A stretch of 64,000 bases of DNA. Origin: Pandoraea pnomenusa. GTDB lineage: Bacteria; Pseudomonadota; Gammaproteobacteria; Burkholderiales; Burkholderiaceae. The DNA lies in contig NZ_CP009553.3 in the NCBI RefSeq assembly GCF_000767615.3, positions 620,001 through 684,000 on the forward strand. The letters run 5' to 3'. How positions within the stretch are numbered: position 1 is the first letter of the stretch; every line of letters starts with the position of its first letter. Shown here in pieces: positions 8,487 to 21,007 of the stretch. The notes beneath the pieces were generated by a model that ran no database searches, was not told the DNA's origin, and saw only the letters and a list, made by a program, of their open reading frames with translations. The translations under genes were made by a program, and so were the position numbers.

Positions 8487-9263
8487 ATGACGTACGAGAA
8501 CATTCTGGTGGAGACGCGCGGTCGCGTTGGTCTGATCACGCTGAATCGTCCGAAAGCGCTCAATGCGCTCAACGATGCGCTGATGGACGAACTCGGCGCC
8601 GCGCTGACCGCCTTCGATGCCGACGACGCCATCGGATGCATGGTGATCACCGGTAGCGAGAAGGCGTTCGCTGCGGGCGCCGACATCGGCATGATGTCGA
8701 AGTACACGTTCGCCGATGTGTTCAAGGGCGATTACATCACGCGCAACTGGGAGACGGTGCGCCGCATCCGCAAGCCGGTGATCGCGGCGGTGTCGGGCTT
8801 CGCGCTCGGCGGCGGCTGCGAACTGGCCATGATGTGCGATTTCATTATCGCGGCGGACAACGCAAAGTTCGGTCAGCCGGAGATCAAGCTCGGCGTGATT
8901 CCGGGCGCGGGCGGCACGCAGCGTCTCACGCGCGCCGTGTCGAAGGCCAAGGCGATGGACATGTGCCTGACCGCCCGGTTCATGGATGCCGCGGAGGCCG
9001 AGCGCGCCGGTCTCGTGTCGCGCGTGGTTCCGTTCGACAAGCTGCTGGACGAGGCGATCGGTGCGGCGAACACCATCTGCGAATTTTCCCTGCCGGTCGT
9101 GATGGCGGCCAAGGAAGCCGTGAACCGTGCGTTCGAATCGACCCTCGACGAGGGGGTGCAGTTCGAGCGTCGCATTTTCCATTCGCTGTTCGCGCTGGAA
9201 GATCAGAAGGAGGGCATGGCCGCATTCGTCGAGAAGCGCAAGCCCGTTTTCAAGCATCGCTGA
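8487..9263 (+). CDS. paaF: Enoyl-CoA hydratase (PaaF-like, 2,3-dehydroadipyl-CoA hydratase candidate)
   Basis: The 258-residue crotonase-family protein has both glutamates required for hydratase chemistry, Glu112 in [12 protein letters not shown] and Glu132 in [19 protein letters not shown], and the oxyanion-hole segment [10 protein letters not shown]. It would hydrate 2,3-dehydroadipyl-CoA to 3-hydroxyadipyl-CoA in phenylacetate catabolism, or act in general fatty-acid beta-oxidation. A strong ribosome-binding site (GGAGGAAGAAGAGG) precedes the ATG. It is divergent from paaN and shares its operator region, which is why I favour PaaF. The symbol is inferred from context because crotonases of this subgroup are hard to distinguish by sequence. 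Confidence 0.85.
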   Translation: MTYENILVETRGRVGLITLNRPKALNALNDALMDELGAALTAFDADDAIGCMVITGSEKAFAAGADIGMMSKYTFADVFKGDYITRNWETVRRIRKPVIAAVSGFALGGGCELAMMCDFIIAADNAKFGQPEIKLGVIPGAGGTQRLTRAVSKAKAMDMCLTARFMDAAEAERAGLVSRVVPFDKLLDEAIGAANTICEFSLPVVMAAKEAVNRAFESTLDEGVQFERRIFHSLFALEDQKEGMAAFVEKRKPVFKHR

Positions 9264-9282
9264 CGCTGTTGTGAAAAACGGT

Positions 9283-9307
9283 GACGACCTCCTTTGCGGG
9301 GGTCGTC
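9283..9307 (+). terminator. Weak terminator-like hairpin after the hydratase gene
   Basis: GACGACC (9283-9289) pairs with GGTCGTC (9301-9307) around an 11-base loop that can pair further. There is only a short CTTG after the stem, so termination would be partial; the next gene starts 42 bases on and could be co-transcribed. Confidence 0.4.
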
Positions 9308-9348
9308 CTTGTGGTAGGCTGCCGGTTTTTTCAGCAAGGGACGAAACG

Positions 9349-10152
9349 ATGTCGACCAAACGACGTACATTGGCGCTGGCGCTCATAGTGGCTTCAGGGC
9401 TGCTGTTGAGTGCCTGCGGGAAAAAGGAAGAATCGGCCGCGGGCCGCTCGGTGGGGCCGGACGGCGCGCAACCCGTGTATGTCGTCGGTTCGGACGCCGC
9501 CTATGCGCCGTTCGAATTCGAAACGGATACCCGGCAGATCGCCGGCTTCGACATCGACGTGATGAAGGCCGTTGCCGACAAGGCGGGCATTTCCGTCCGC
9601 TTCATCAACACGCCTTTCGAGGGAATCTTCAATTCGTTGGTGCAGGGTGATCGGGACATTCTGATATCGGCGATCACGATCACCGACGAGCGCAGCAAGC
9701 AGATGGACTTTTCGACGCCATACTTCGAGGCGTCGCAGTTGATTGCCGTGCCGGTCGACTCGACGGTGAAGAAGTTCGACGATCTCAAGTCGCTGAAGGT
9801 GGGTGTTCAGACTGCGACTACGGGCGACGAGGTCGTGCAGAAGCTCATGGGCAAGAACAACCCCGCCGTCAAACGCTTCGAAGGTACGCCGCTGGCGATG
9901 AAGGAGCTCGAAGCGGGTGGCGTGGATGCTGTCGTGGCCGACAACGGTGTGGTGGTGAACTTCATCTCCAACAATCCGAACGCGAAACTGCGTACTGTTT
10001 CCGACAGCAGCTTCCCGAAGGAGTATTACGGGATTGCGGTGCGCAAGGGCGACACCGAGTTGCTGGCCAAGATCAACAAGGGCATCGAGGCGATCAAGGC
10101 TGACGGAACGTACGACGCCATCTACGCGCGCTACTTCGGCAAGAAGTCGTAG
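9349..10152 (+). CDS. Amino-acid ABC transporter substrate-binding lipoprotein (SBP family 3)
   Basis: The 267-residue protein is a periplasmic binding protein of the polar/basic amino-acid type. It has a lipoprotein signal ending in LLSAC, so it is probably tethered to a membrane. The family-3 pattern is clear: SDAAYAPFEFE near the start, GFDIDVMKAVADKAG, the ligand-carboxylate arginine in ITDERSKQMDFSTPYFEAS, and DAVVADNGV in the second lobe. The ATG at 9349 begins MSTKRRTLALAL; frames further upstream read into the hydratase. No permease or ATPase gene is adjacent, so its transporter must be encoded elsewhere. A strong terminator follows. Substrate cannot be named from sequence. Confidence 0.9.
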   Translation: MSTKRRTLALALIVASGLLLSACGKKEESAAGRSVGPDGAQPVYVVGSDAAYAPFEFETDTRQIAGFDIDVMKAVADKAGISVRFINTPFEGIFNSLVQGDRDILISAITITDERSKQMDFSTPYFEASQLIAVPVDSTVKKFDDLKSLKVGVQTATTGDEVVQKLMGKNNPAVKRFEGTPLAMKELEAGGVDAVVADNGVVVNFISNNPNAKLRTVSDSSFPKEYYGIAVRKGDTELLAKINKGIEAIKADGTYDAIYARYFGKKS

Positions 10153-10208
10153 TCGGTCGGTGCGCTGGACAATAAGGGCATCGACACCGGTGGGTGACGA
10201 TGTCGGAT

Positions 10209-10238
10209 GAAAAAGCCCCGTCCCGACGGGGCTTTTTC
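10209..10238. terminator. Rho-independent terminator after the SBP gene
   Basis: A long stem GAAAAAGCCCCGTC / GACGGGGCTTTTTC closes on a tiny loop and ends in a T run. It isolates the binding-protein gene from the ribosomal RNA promoter downstream and could also stop leftward transcription. Confidence 0.9.
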
Positions 10239-10430
10239 ATGGCTTTTCAAAATATTTTCACAAAGGGCTTGCCAGCGTTCGGGGTTTTCACTAATATCTC
10301 GTCTCTCGCAACGACGGCGACGCAGCGAAAGCGGCGAAGCGGTTGGGGTGACGGGCCGAAAAGCCCGGTGGTTAGTGGTTTTCGAGCAGGCAAGTCGCTA
10401 CGGCGGCGAGCGAAGAAAGCGAAAAAACTG

Positions 10431-10459
10431 TTGACGACGACGAGAAGCTGCGACATAAT
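10431..10459 (+). promoter_or_regulatory. rRNA operon sigma-70 promoter
   Basis: TTGACG (10431-10436) and CATAAT (10454-10459) are separated by 17 bases, close to consensus. The region just upstream (10411-10430) is A-rich, as expected for an UP element. The transcript would start near 10466, giving a leader of about 270 bases before mature 16S rRNA. Confidence 0.85.
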
Positions 10460-10543
10460 CTCACTTCTCTGCTGCTGATGCAGCGACGCAAAAAACGAAG
10501 CGACGGCGCGGTAAGTTGGCGACGAAGCGAAGTGTGATGCGAT

Positions 10544-10560
10544 TGATCTTTAAAAATTGA
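10544..10560 (+). promoter_or_regulatory. boxA antitermination element in the rRNA leader
   Basis: TGATCTTTAAAAATTGA resembles the E. coli boxA core (TGCTCTTTAACA) and lies in the transcribed leader. It is the expected site for Nus-factor assembly that prevents premature Rho termination of the rRNA transcript. Confidence 0.65.
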
Positions 10561-10734
10561 ACAACCGATAAGTGTGGGCACTCGATGAATAGTGCGTCTG
10601 CTTCGGCAGATTAGCTTTAAATTTATTGAGGCTCACATAGTAATAGGTAAGTTAAGTAATTAACTTGTCAGCATACTTTGAGAGCGACCGGTTCTAGCGA
10701 TTTATCGCGAAAAACCGAAAACAGTAACAGGTTT

Positions 10735-12270
<1,536 letters not shown>

Positions 12271-12331
12271 GAGCATGCACTGGAAGTTGAGTGTTCACGC
12301 TTATCGGTTGTTGACTGCGTAGATCTAAGTC

Positions 12332-12408
12332 GGGTCTGTAGCTCAGGTGGTTAGAGCACCGTCTTGATAAGGCGGGGGTCGAAGGTTCAAGTCCTTCCAG
12401 ACCCACCA
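12332..12408 (+). tRNA. tRNA-Ile (GAT)
   Basis: A 77-base cloverleaf with acceptor GGGTCTG/CAGACCC, anticodon loop TTGATAA (anticodon GAT), T-loop GTTCAAGTC and an encoded CCA end. It lies in the 16S-23S spacer, where the Ile-Ala pair is standard for this kind of operon. Confidence 0.98.
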
Positions 12409-12456
12409 AGCTTAACCACCGCCTGACCAAGTCGGCTGGTAAATGAGGCTTGATAG

Positions 12457-12532
12457 GGGGGCATAGCTCAGCTGGGAGAGCACCTGCTTTGCAAGCAGGG
12501 GGTCGTCGGTTCGATCCCGTCTGCCTCCACCA
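12457..12532 (+). tRNA. tRNA-Ala (TGC)
   Basis: A 76-base cloverleaf with acceptor GGGGGCA/TGCCTCC, anticodon loop TTTGCAA (anticodon TGC), T-loop GTTCGATCC and an encoded CCA. It follows tRNA-Ile by 48 bases inside the rRNA transcript. Confidence 0.98.
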
Positions 12533-12638
12533 AAACCTTAGATCACATCGATGTCAGTCAAAAGTGTTTTACGTCTGCAGTAACTCTGTAGTAAATCCAC
12601 GTGAACGTTTTTGAATGACAGCAATGTCATGCAGTATT

Positions 12639-12654
12639 TGTTCTTTAACAATTT
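12639..12654 (+). promoter_or_regulatory. boxA element ahead of 23S rRNA
   Basis: TGTTCTTTAACAATTT is almost identical to the E. coli rRNA boxA. It sits in the 16S-23S spacer where a second antitermination site is normally found. Confidence 0.8.
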
Positions 12655-12820
12655 GGAAGAAGAAGTAGTACAACGGAAGCGCGTTAGAGATGGCGCGTGG
12701 AAATTGTACGGGTTGTGATTGTATCAACCAGTATTTAAGTGATCGAAAGATGACTTGGAATACGGCACAACGCGAAAACTCAACCTATGAAGGATGTGTC
12801 GAGAGACGCACTCGTTATAG

Positions 12821-15698
<2,878 letters not shown>

Positions 15699-15824
15699 AT
15701 AACCAGTGTGTTTTTCCTGGTGTGAGTATCGCTGTGCCGATACACTCGCAACCCAACATTGTTGTACTACGCTTCTTCCAAATTGGTTTTGTTGCACGCA
15801 CCGTGCAGCAGAACATACAAGTTA

Positions 15825-15940
15825 TGCCTGATGACCATAGCGAGTTGGAACCACCCCTTCCCATCCCGAACAGGACCGTGAAACGACTCCACGCCGATGA
15901 TAGTGCGGATACCCGTGTGAAAGTAGGTAATCGTCAGGCT
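15825..15940 (+). rRNA. rrf: 5S ribosomal RNA
   Basis: TGCCTGATGACCATAG at the 5' end pairs with TCGTCAGGCT at the 3' end. The internal CCCATCCCGAACAGG loop is standard, and the gene is 116 bases long, normal for 5S. It is the last gene of the operon. Confidence 0.97.
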
Positions 15941-15946
15941 CCCCTT

Positions 15947-15981
15947 AAAAACCCCTTGCTACACAGTAGCAAGGGGTTTTT
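15947..15981 (+). terminator. rRNA operon terminator
   Basis: AAAAACCCCTTGCT pairs perfectly with AGCAAGGGGTTTTT across a 7-base loop. The 14-pair stem begins six bases after 5S and ends in a T run. Confidence 0.93.
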
Positions 15982-16396
15982 GCTTTGCATCCGCGATTTG
16001 TGTGGCCAGTGCCTGGAGATTCGAAGCAAAAAGCCGATCGATGTCATGGCGCATGATGCACGCGTCCGATGAACGAGCTACGCTGAGCGCGTCCCGCGGG
16101 GCGCAATGCGCAGACTCGTCGGTGAGCCGTCGGTGGTAGCCTGGCGGTGTGCGCCGGCCGTGGTCGTCGCATCTTCGGTTTTGAACCGCAAGGGTTTCGG
16201 CGTCCGAGCCCCCTGGTGATCGCTGCGTGTTGCGAAGGCCCGGTCGAGCGCGATGCGCGATCTGCTCCAATCCACTGTGCCTTGCCTTCGCTCCGTGTTG
16301 CGTCGGCGTCATGAAGTGATAATCCCGCTGGATTCGCATCTGTTTCTCGCTTAGCATTCCGCCACGGGGTTAGCGGTAGTTCGTGGAGCGAAACAG
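15982..16396. other. Gene-free spacer between rrn terminator and DUF3047 gene
   Basis: These 415 bases hold no gene I can support. A reverse-strand frame of 132 residues crosses it, but its last residues come from the rRNA terminator and the composition is not protein-like. The region must contain the promoter of the following lipoprotein gene; I see no convincing -35/-10 pair. Confidence 0.5.
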
Positions 16397-17236
16397 GTGG
16401 TAAATCGAGTTCGAAGCAGGCGGCCCATTGCCGCGCGCATGGCGGCGTTCTTTGCGATCGCTGCCGTTATCTCTATCGGCGTAGGCGGATGCGCCACGCC
16501 GAGTTCTAAGCCTAGCCGAACCTTATCGGACATCTCGTCGCAATACGAGAGCATTGCACCGTTGTCCGCCGCGATCAATTCAGAAGGACTCCCGCCGTAT
16601 TGGGAAACCTATCTAGTGACCCGCCAGAAGCGTCTCACACGATACGAGCAAACCATGGACGGTGATGGTGTTGCGATGATTCGTGCGACTGTTGATGGAT
16701 CCGCTTCGGGGCTCGCGCAGAAGCTCGATATTCCCATCTATCCGGGGGCACATCTGACTTGGCGCTGGCGCGCCGACGCCTTGCCAACGAATGCCGACAT
16801 TCGCACCAAGCGGTACGACGATGCACCGGTGCGCATCGCGCTGGCGTTCGACGGAGAGCCGTCGAAACTGACGGTCCAGGATCACCTTCATCGGGAACTG
16901 GCACGCATGGTCAGCGGCCGTGAGCTGCCATATGCCACGCTTATGTATACGTGGGGTGACGACAAATTCGTTGCCGACGAGGTAGTCGCCAACCCATACA
17001 CCGCGCGCATCCGCTCCATTGTCGTAGAGCGCGGCACCGCGCATCTGGGGAATTGGCAAACATACTCCCGCGATGTCGCCAAGGATTACGAGAAGGCATT
17101 TGGAGAACGCCCAGGGCGTCTCATCGGTATCGCGATCATGAGCGACGGGGATAACACCCAGACCAAATACACGGCTTGGTACGGCGACATCCAACTGCAT
17201 ACCGACCGCATTCCCACGACAACAGCGTCGAAGTAG
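16397..17236 (+). CDS. DUF3047 family lipoprotein
   Basis: The 279-residue product carries a probable lipoprotein signal: a basic start (MVNRVRSRRPIAAR), a hydrophobic core and lipobox VGGC around residue 32. The mature part matches my recollection of DUF3047, with HLTWRWRAD, RYDDAPVRIALAFDG, LPYATLMYTWGD, RIRSIVVERG, LGNWQTYSRDVAKDYEKAFGE and SDGDNTQTKYTAWYGDIQL. Its function is unknown; a beta-rich envelope protein is likely. The GTG at 16397 keeps the positively charged signal start; an ATG at 16439 would remove it. Neither has a clear ribosome-binding site. It stands alone between the rRNA operon and a convergent amidohydrolase. Confidence 0.8.
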   Translation: MVNRVRSRRPIAARMAAFFAIAAVISIGVGGCATPSSKPSRTLSDISSQYESIAPLSAAINSEGLPPYWETYLVTRQKRLTRYEQTMDGDGVAMIRATVDGSASGLAQKLDIPIYPGAHLTWRWRADALPTNADIRTKRYDDAPVRIALAFDGEPSKLTVQDHLHRELARMVSGRELPYATLMYTWGDDKFVADEVVANPYTARIRSIVVERGTAHLGNWQTYSRDVAKDYEKAFGERPGRLIGIAIMSDGDNTQTKYTAWYGDIQLHTDRIPTTTASK

Positions 17237-17259
17237 GTCGCCTTCGCACGACCCAGACA

Positions 17260-17289
17260 AAAGGGCCGGCAGATGACTGCGGGCCCTTT
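17260..17289. terminator. Shared terminator-like hairpin between convergent genes
   Basis: AAAGGGCC pairs with GGCCCTTT, with an inner GCAG/CTGC stem and a one-base bulge. The leftward direction has the better U-tract (CCCTTTTGT), so it suits the amidohydrolase gene and weakly the DUF3047 gene. Confidence 0.6.
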
Positions 17290-17323
17290 GCTGGACTCCT
17301 GATCATGCGCTCGCTGAGCGCGT

Positions 17324-18520
17324 CTACTTATTGCGCTCGAAATACGTCTCCACGAGCTTCACCCAGTAGGTGCCACCGAGTGGGAGCAGGTCGTCGTTGA
17401 AGTCGTAGCTGGCGTTATGCAGGTTGCACGGGCCCAGGCCATGACCGCTATCGCGGTGTGTGCCGTCGCCGTTACCAATGAAGACGTAGGCCCCCGGTTT
17501 CTCCAGAAGCATGAAGGAGAAGTCCTCCGCGCCCATCGTCGGTTCGACCTTGTCGTTGACGTTCTCGTCGCCTACCAACTGGCGCATGACATCGGCGCAC
17601 AGCGCGGCCATGCGCGGCTCGTTGATCGTCGGCGGGTAATTTCGAAGGAATTCGATCTCCGCCGAGCACCCCAGGCCCTTGGCCACGAATTCGGAGATTT
17701 CGCGCAGACGCGATTCGATCAAGTCCAACACTTCGATGGAAAAGGTGCGAATGGTGCCGCCCAACCATGCCACGTCGGGTACGACGTTCGTCGTGTCGCC
17801 GGCGTGAATCTGGGTGATGGATAGTACTGCGGCGTCGATCGGGCGCTTGTTGCGCGTAATGATGCTCTGCAGTGCCTGCGCGACCTGAACGGCGGCGATC
17901 ACAGGATCGATGCCCGCATTCGGAATGCCCGCATGCGTGCCCTTGCCGCGAATCGTGATCTTGAACTCGTTGCTTGAGGCCATCATCGGTCCGGGCGTCA
18001 CGGCGAACGTGCCGGTCGGCACGCCCGGCCAATTGTGCATGCCGAACACCGCGTCCATGGGGAATCGTTCGAACAGGCCGTCGTTGATCATCTCGCGGGC
18101 ACCGCCGCCGCCTTCTTCCGCGGGTTGGAAAATCAGGTAGACGGTGCCGTCGAAGTTGCGATGTTCTTGCAGATACTGCGCGGCCGCCAGCAGCATGGCG
18201 GTGTGGCCATCATGGCCGCACGCGTGCATCTTGCCCTCGTGCTTCGAGGCATGTTCGAACGTATTGGCTTCGCGAATCGGCAGGGCATCCATATCGGCGC
18301 GCAGGCCGATGGCGCGGTCGCTGCTGCCATTCTTGATGATGCCAACGACGCCAGTCTTGCCGAGACCGCGATGAATGGGGATGCCCCACTTCGTCAGCGT
18401 ATCGGCGACGACGTCCGACGTGCGCTTTTCTTCAAAACACAATTCCGGATGAGCGTGAATGTCGCGTCGGATGGTCTGGATTTCGCCGCGGGCGGCGTCG
18501 ATTTCTGGAATGAGCTTCAT
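17324..18520 (-). CDS. M20 family metallo-amidohydrolase (hippurate hydrolase-like)
   Basis: The 398-residue protein is a zinc amidohydrolase of the M20D group, which hydrolyses N-acyl amino acids such as hippurate and N-acetyl derivatives. Metal and catalytic motifs are present: IGLRADMDALPI, the cysteine-histidine motif HACGHDGHTAML, the glutamate pair in FQPAEEGGGGA, FGMHNWPG, and GAEDFSFML near the C-terminus. The dimerisation domain lies in the middle (NEFKITIRGKGTHAG). I chose the ATG at 18520 because AGGA lies nine bases upstream; an extension by eight residues is possible. Substrate is not determinable here. It is monocistronic, divergent from the molybdopterin enzyme. Confidence 0.9.
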   Translation of the reverse strand: MKLIPEIDAARGEIQTIRRDIHAHPELCFEEKRTSDVVADTLTKWGIPIHRGLGKTGVVGIIKNGSSDRAIGLRADMDALPIREANTFEHASKHEGKMHACGHDGHTAMLLAAAQYLQEHRNFDGTVYLIFQPAEEGGGGAREMINDGLFERFPMDAVFGMHNWPGVPTGTFAVTPGPMMASSNEFKITIRGKGTHAGIPNAGIDPVIAAVQVAQALQSIITRNKRPIDAAVLSITQIHAGDTTNVVPDVAWLGGTIRTFSIEVLDLIESRLREISEFVAKGLGCSAEIEFLRNYPPTINEPRMAALCADVMRQLVGDENVNDKVEPTMGAEDFSFMLLEKPGAYVFIGNGDGTHRDSGHGLGPCNLHNASYDFNDDLLPLGGTYWVKLVETYFERNK

Positions 18521-18732
18521 GACGAAATTTCCTGCGGAGCGCAATGACTCATCTTACCCCTATTGGAGAGGTCTGACATCTTGGTAGGAAATGGCTTAGG
18601 ACGCCACCGGATTTCTCCGGAAAACGTCTCGGGTCCCCGTGTTGCGGGGCGCTGCGGGGGTGAACGTAATACAATATCGCCAGCACGCCACCATTTCCGG
18701 GCGCAGCAAACCGGCAGAGAGGAGTAGTTTTC

Positions 18733-20808
18733 ATGACGACCAATACCCACGTCGTTCGGGCCGCGTGTCCGCATGACTGTCCCGACACGTGTGCATTGCA
18801 CGTAACCGTGGAGAACGGCGTGGCGATCAAGGTCCAGGGAGATCCGGAGCATCCGACGACCAACGGCGTCCTGTGCACGAAAGTCTCGCGCTATACCGAA
18901 CGAACCTATCACCCGGATCGTCTGCTGCATCCGCTCAAGCGCGTCGGCCCGAAAGGCAGCGGACAGTTCGTGCAGGTCGGTTGGGATGAGGCGCTAGACG
19001 GGATCGCAGCGCGGTTGCGCGCCATCGCGGCGCGCGAGCCGGAGGCCATTCTTCCTTACAGCTATGCCGGCACGATGGGGTTCGTGCAGGGCGAATCCAT
19101 GGCCGCACGGTTTTTCAACAAACTCGGCGCGTCCGACCTCGACCGAACGATCTGCGCCAGCGCGGGTGCCGCAGGGCTGCGGTACACATACGGGGCAGGC
19201 GTTGGCATGCATGTCGAGCACTTCGCCGACAGCAAGCTGATCCTGATCTGGGGCAGCAACCCGATCACGTCGAGCGTGCATTTCTGGGCGATTGCGCAGG
19301 AGGCCAAGCGCCGCGGCGCGAAGCTGATCGCGATTGACCCCTATCGTTCGCTCACGGCGGAGAAGTGTCATCAGCACATTGCGCTGTTGCCGGGCACCGA
19401 TGCCGCTCTTGCGCTGGGGATGATGCACGTGCTGATTGCGGAGAATCTCGTCGATCACGAGTACATCTCGCGACATACCGTGGGATACGCCCAACTCAAG
19501 GATCGTGTGCGCCGTTATACGCCCGCGCGCGTGGCGGAAATTTGCGGCATCGATGAGGCGACGATCATCACGCTGGCGCGTGAATATGCGAGTGCGAAGC
19601 CTGCGGCAATCCGGCTGAACTACGGCATGCAGCGGGCCAAGGGCGGCGGTCAGGCGACGCGCGCGGTGGCTTGCCTGCCGGCATTGATCGGCGCCTGGCG
19701 TGATCCTGCCGGCGGGCTGCTGATGTCGACGTCGGGATATGCGCCGGTGGATGCGGGTGCTCAGGCTCGTCCGGATCTGCGTCCGCGTCGGGACAAGCCA
19801 GCGCGGGTGGTGAACATGAGCGCGATCGGCGATGCGCTCTGCCATCCGGGGGGCGGGACGTTCGGTCCGAAGATCGAGGCGCTCGTCGTGTACAACAGCA
19901 ATCCGGTGGCCGTTGCCCCCGAATCGGGCAAGGTCGCTGCCGGTTTTGCTCGCGAGGACCTGTTCACGGTCGTGCTGGAGCATTTCCAGACCGACACGGC
20001 CGATTACGCCGACTTCGTGCTGCCCGCCACCACGCAGCTCGAGCATCTCGATATTCACAAGGCCTACGGCCATACCTATCTGCTGGCGAACAACCCGGCG
20101 ATCGCACCGCTCGGTGAGGCCAAGCCCAACTCGGAGATCTTTCGTCTACTGGCCCGAAGAATGGGCTGGCAGGAGGCCTGCTTCTCGGATACGGACGATC
20201 AACTCGCGGCGCAATCGATGCGCTGGAGCGACGCGCGCATGGCGGGAAGCGATTGGGAAACGCTCAAACGGGACGGCTGGATTCGCTACGATCTGCCCGA
20301 GGCGCCATTCGCGAACGGAGGGTTTTACACGCCGTCCGGAAAATGCGAGTTCTACTCGGAACGCATGCTGGAAGAAGGCTTCGATCCTTTGCCTGATTGG
20401 GTACCGCCATACGAGTCGGTGGCGAGTAATCCGGGCCTGGCCGCGCGTTATCCACTCGCAATGATTTCGCCACCGGCACGTAACTTCCTCAATTCGAGCT
20501 TTGTGAATGTCGAGAGCCTGCGTGCTTCCGTAGGGGAGCCAACGCTGGACATCCACCCGTCGGACGCCGCGTCGCGTGGCATTGCCGATGGCGCCGGTGT
20601 GCGCATCTTCAACGACCGGGGGACGTTGCGCGCCAAGGCCAGAGTCACAGAGAAGGCGCGCGAAGGCGTTGTCGTGGGGCTGTCGATCTGGTGGAAAAAG
20701 CTGGCGCCGGATGGCAAGAACGCGAACGAAGTGACTAGCCAACAGTTGACGGATCTGGGCCGGGCACCCACGTTTTACGACTGCCTAGTGGAAGTCGTGC
20801 CGGCCTGA
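18733..20808 (+). CDS. Molybdopterin-dependent oxidoreductase with N-terminal 4Fe-4S site
   Basis: The 691-residue protein belongs to the DMSO-reductase/formate-dehydrogenase-like superfamily that uses a bis-molybdopterin guanine dinucleotide cofactor. Cysteines 12, 16, 20 and 48 (CPHDCPDTC ... GVLC) form a 4Fe-4S site. Further blocks are TICASAGAAG, LILIWGSNPITSS, the catalytic-domain YNSNPVAVAP, the DYADFVLPATTQLE segment and a C-terminal dinucleotide-binding domain with NDRGTLRAKARV. There is no signal peptide, so it is cytoplasmic. No electron-transfer subunit, chaperone or molybdenum gene is adjacent. AGAGGAG lies before the ATG, and a -10-like TACAAT lies at 18670. The substrate is unknown. 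Confidence 0.9.
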   Translation: MTTNTHVVRAACPHDCPDTCALHVTVENGVAIKVQGDPEHPTTNGVLCTKVSRYTERTYHPDRLLHPLKRVGPKGSGQFVQVGWDEALDGIAARLRAIAAREPEAILPYSYAGTMGFVQGESMAARFFNKLGASDLDRTICASAGAAGLRYTYGAGVGMHVEHFADSKLILIWGSNPITSSVHFWAIAQEAKRRGAKLIAIDPYRSLTAEKCHQHIALLPGTDAALALGMMHVLIAENLVDHEYISRHTVGYAQLKDRVRRYTPARVAEICGIDEATIITLAREYASAKPAAIRLNYGMQRAKGGGQATRAVACLPALIGAWRDPAGGLLMSTSGYAPVDAGAQARPDLRPRRDKPARVVNMSAIGDALCHPGGGTFGPKIEALVVYNSNPVAVAPESGKVAAGFAREDLFTVVLEHFQTDTADYADFVLPATTQLEHLDIHKAYGHTYLLANNPAIAPLGEAKPNSEIFRLLARRMGWQEACFSDTDDQLAAQSMRWSDARMAGSDWETLKRDGWIRYDLPEAPFANGGFYTPSGKCEFYSERMLEEGFDPLPDWVPPYESVASNPGLAARYPLAMISPPARNFLNSSFVNVESLRASVGEPTLDIHPSDAASRGIADGAGVRIFNDRGTLRAKARVTEKAREGVVVGLSIWWKKLAPDGKNANEVTSQQLTDLGRAPTFYDCLVEVVPA

Positions 20809-21007
20809 ACCGATTTTTCATGCTGCCGCCGAAGGGGGCGCGATGCCGTCTTTGTTTGCGAAGCTCCCGGCGCGTTGTCGCCGACTCGCGCGGGAATGGT
20901 GGCGGAACGCCCGCATATCCCACATATCGGCGTTCCTGTCAGACGCGCCTGCGCGGCTTCCCGTGAATTTTCCGAGCGTGCCGACGTCCTGTTGGGAGCC
21001 GGTTGTC

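Noticed and set aside
8265-9386. A 373-codon reverse frame over the paaF-like gene
   Set aside because: It mirrors the hydratase gene and lacks any recognisable motif.
15959-16357. A 132-codon reverse frame after the rRNA operon
   Set aside because: Its C-terminus is encoded by the rRNA terminator and it has no family resemblance or ribosome-binding site.
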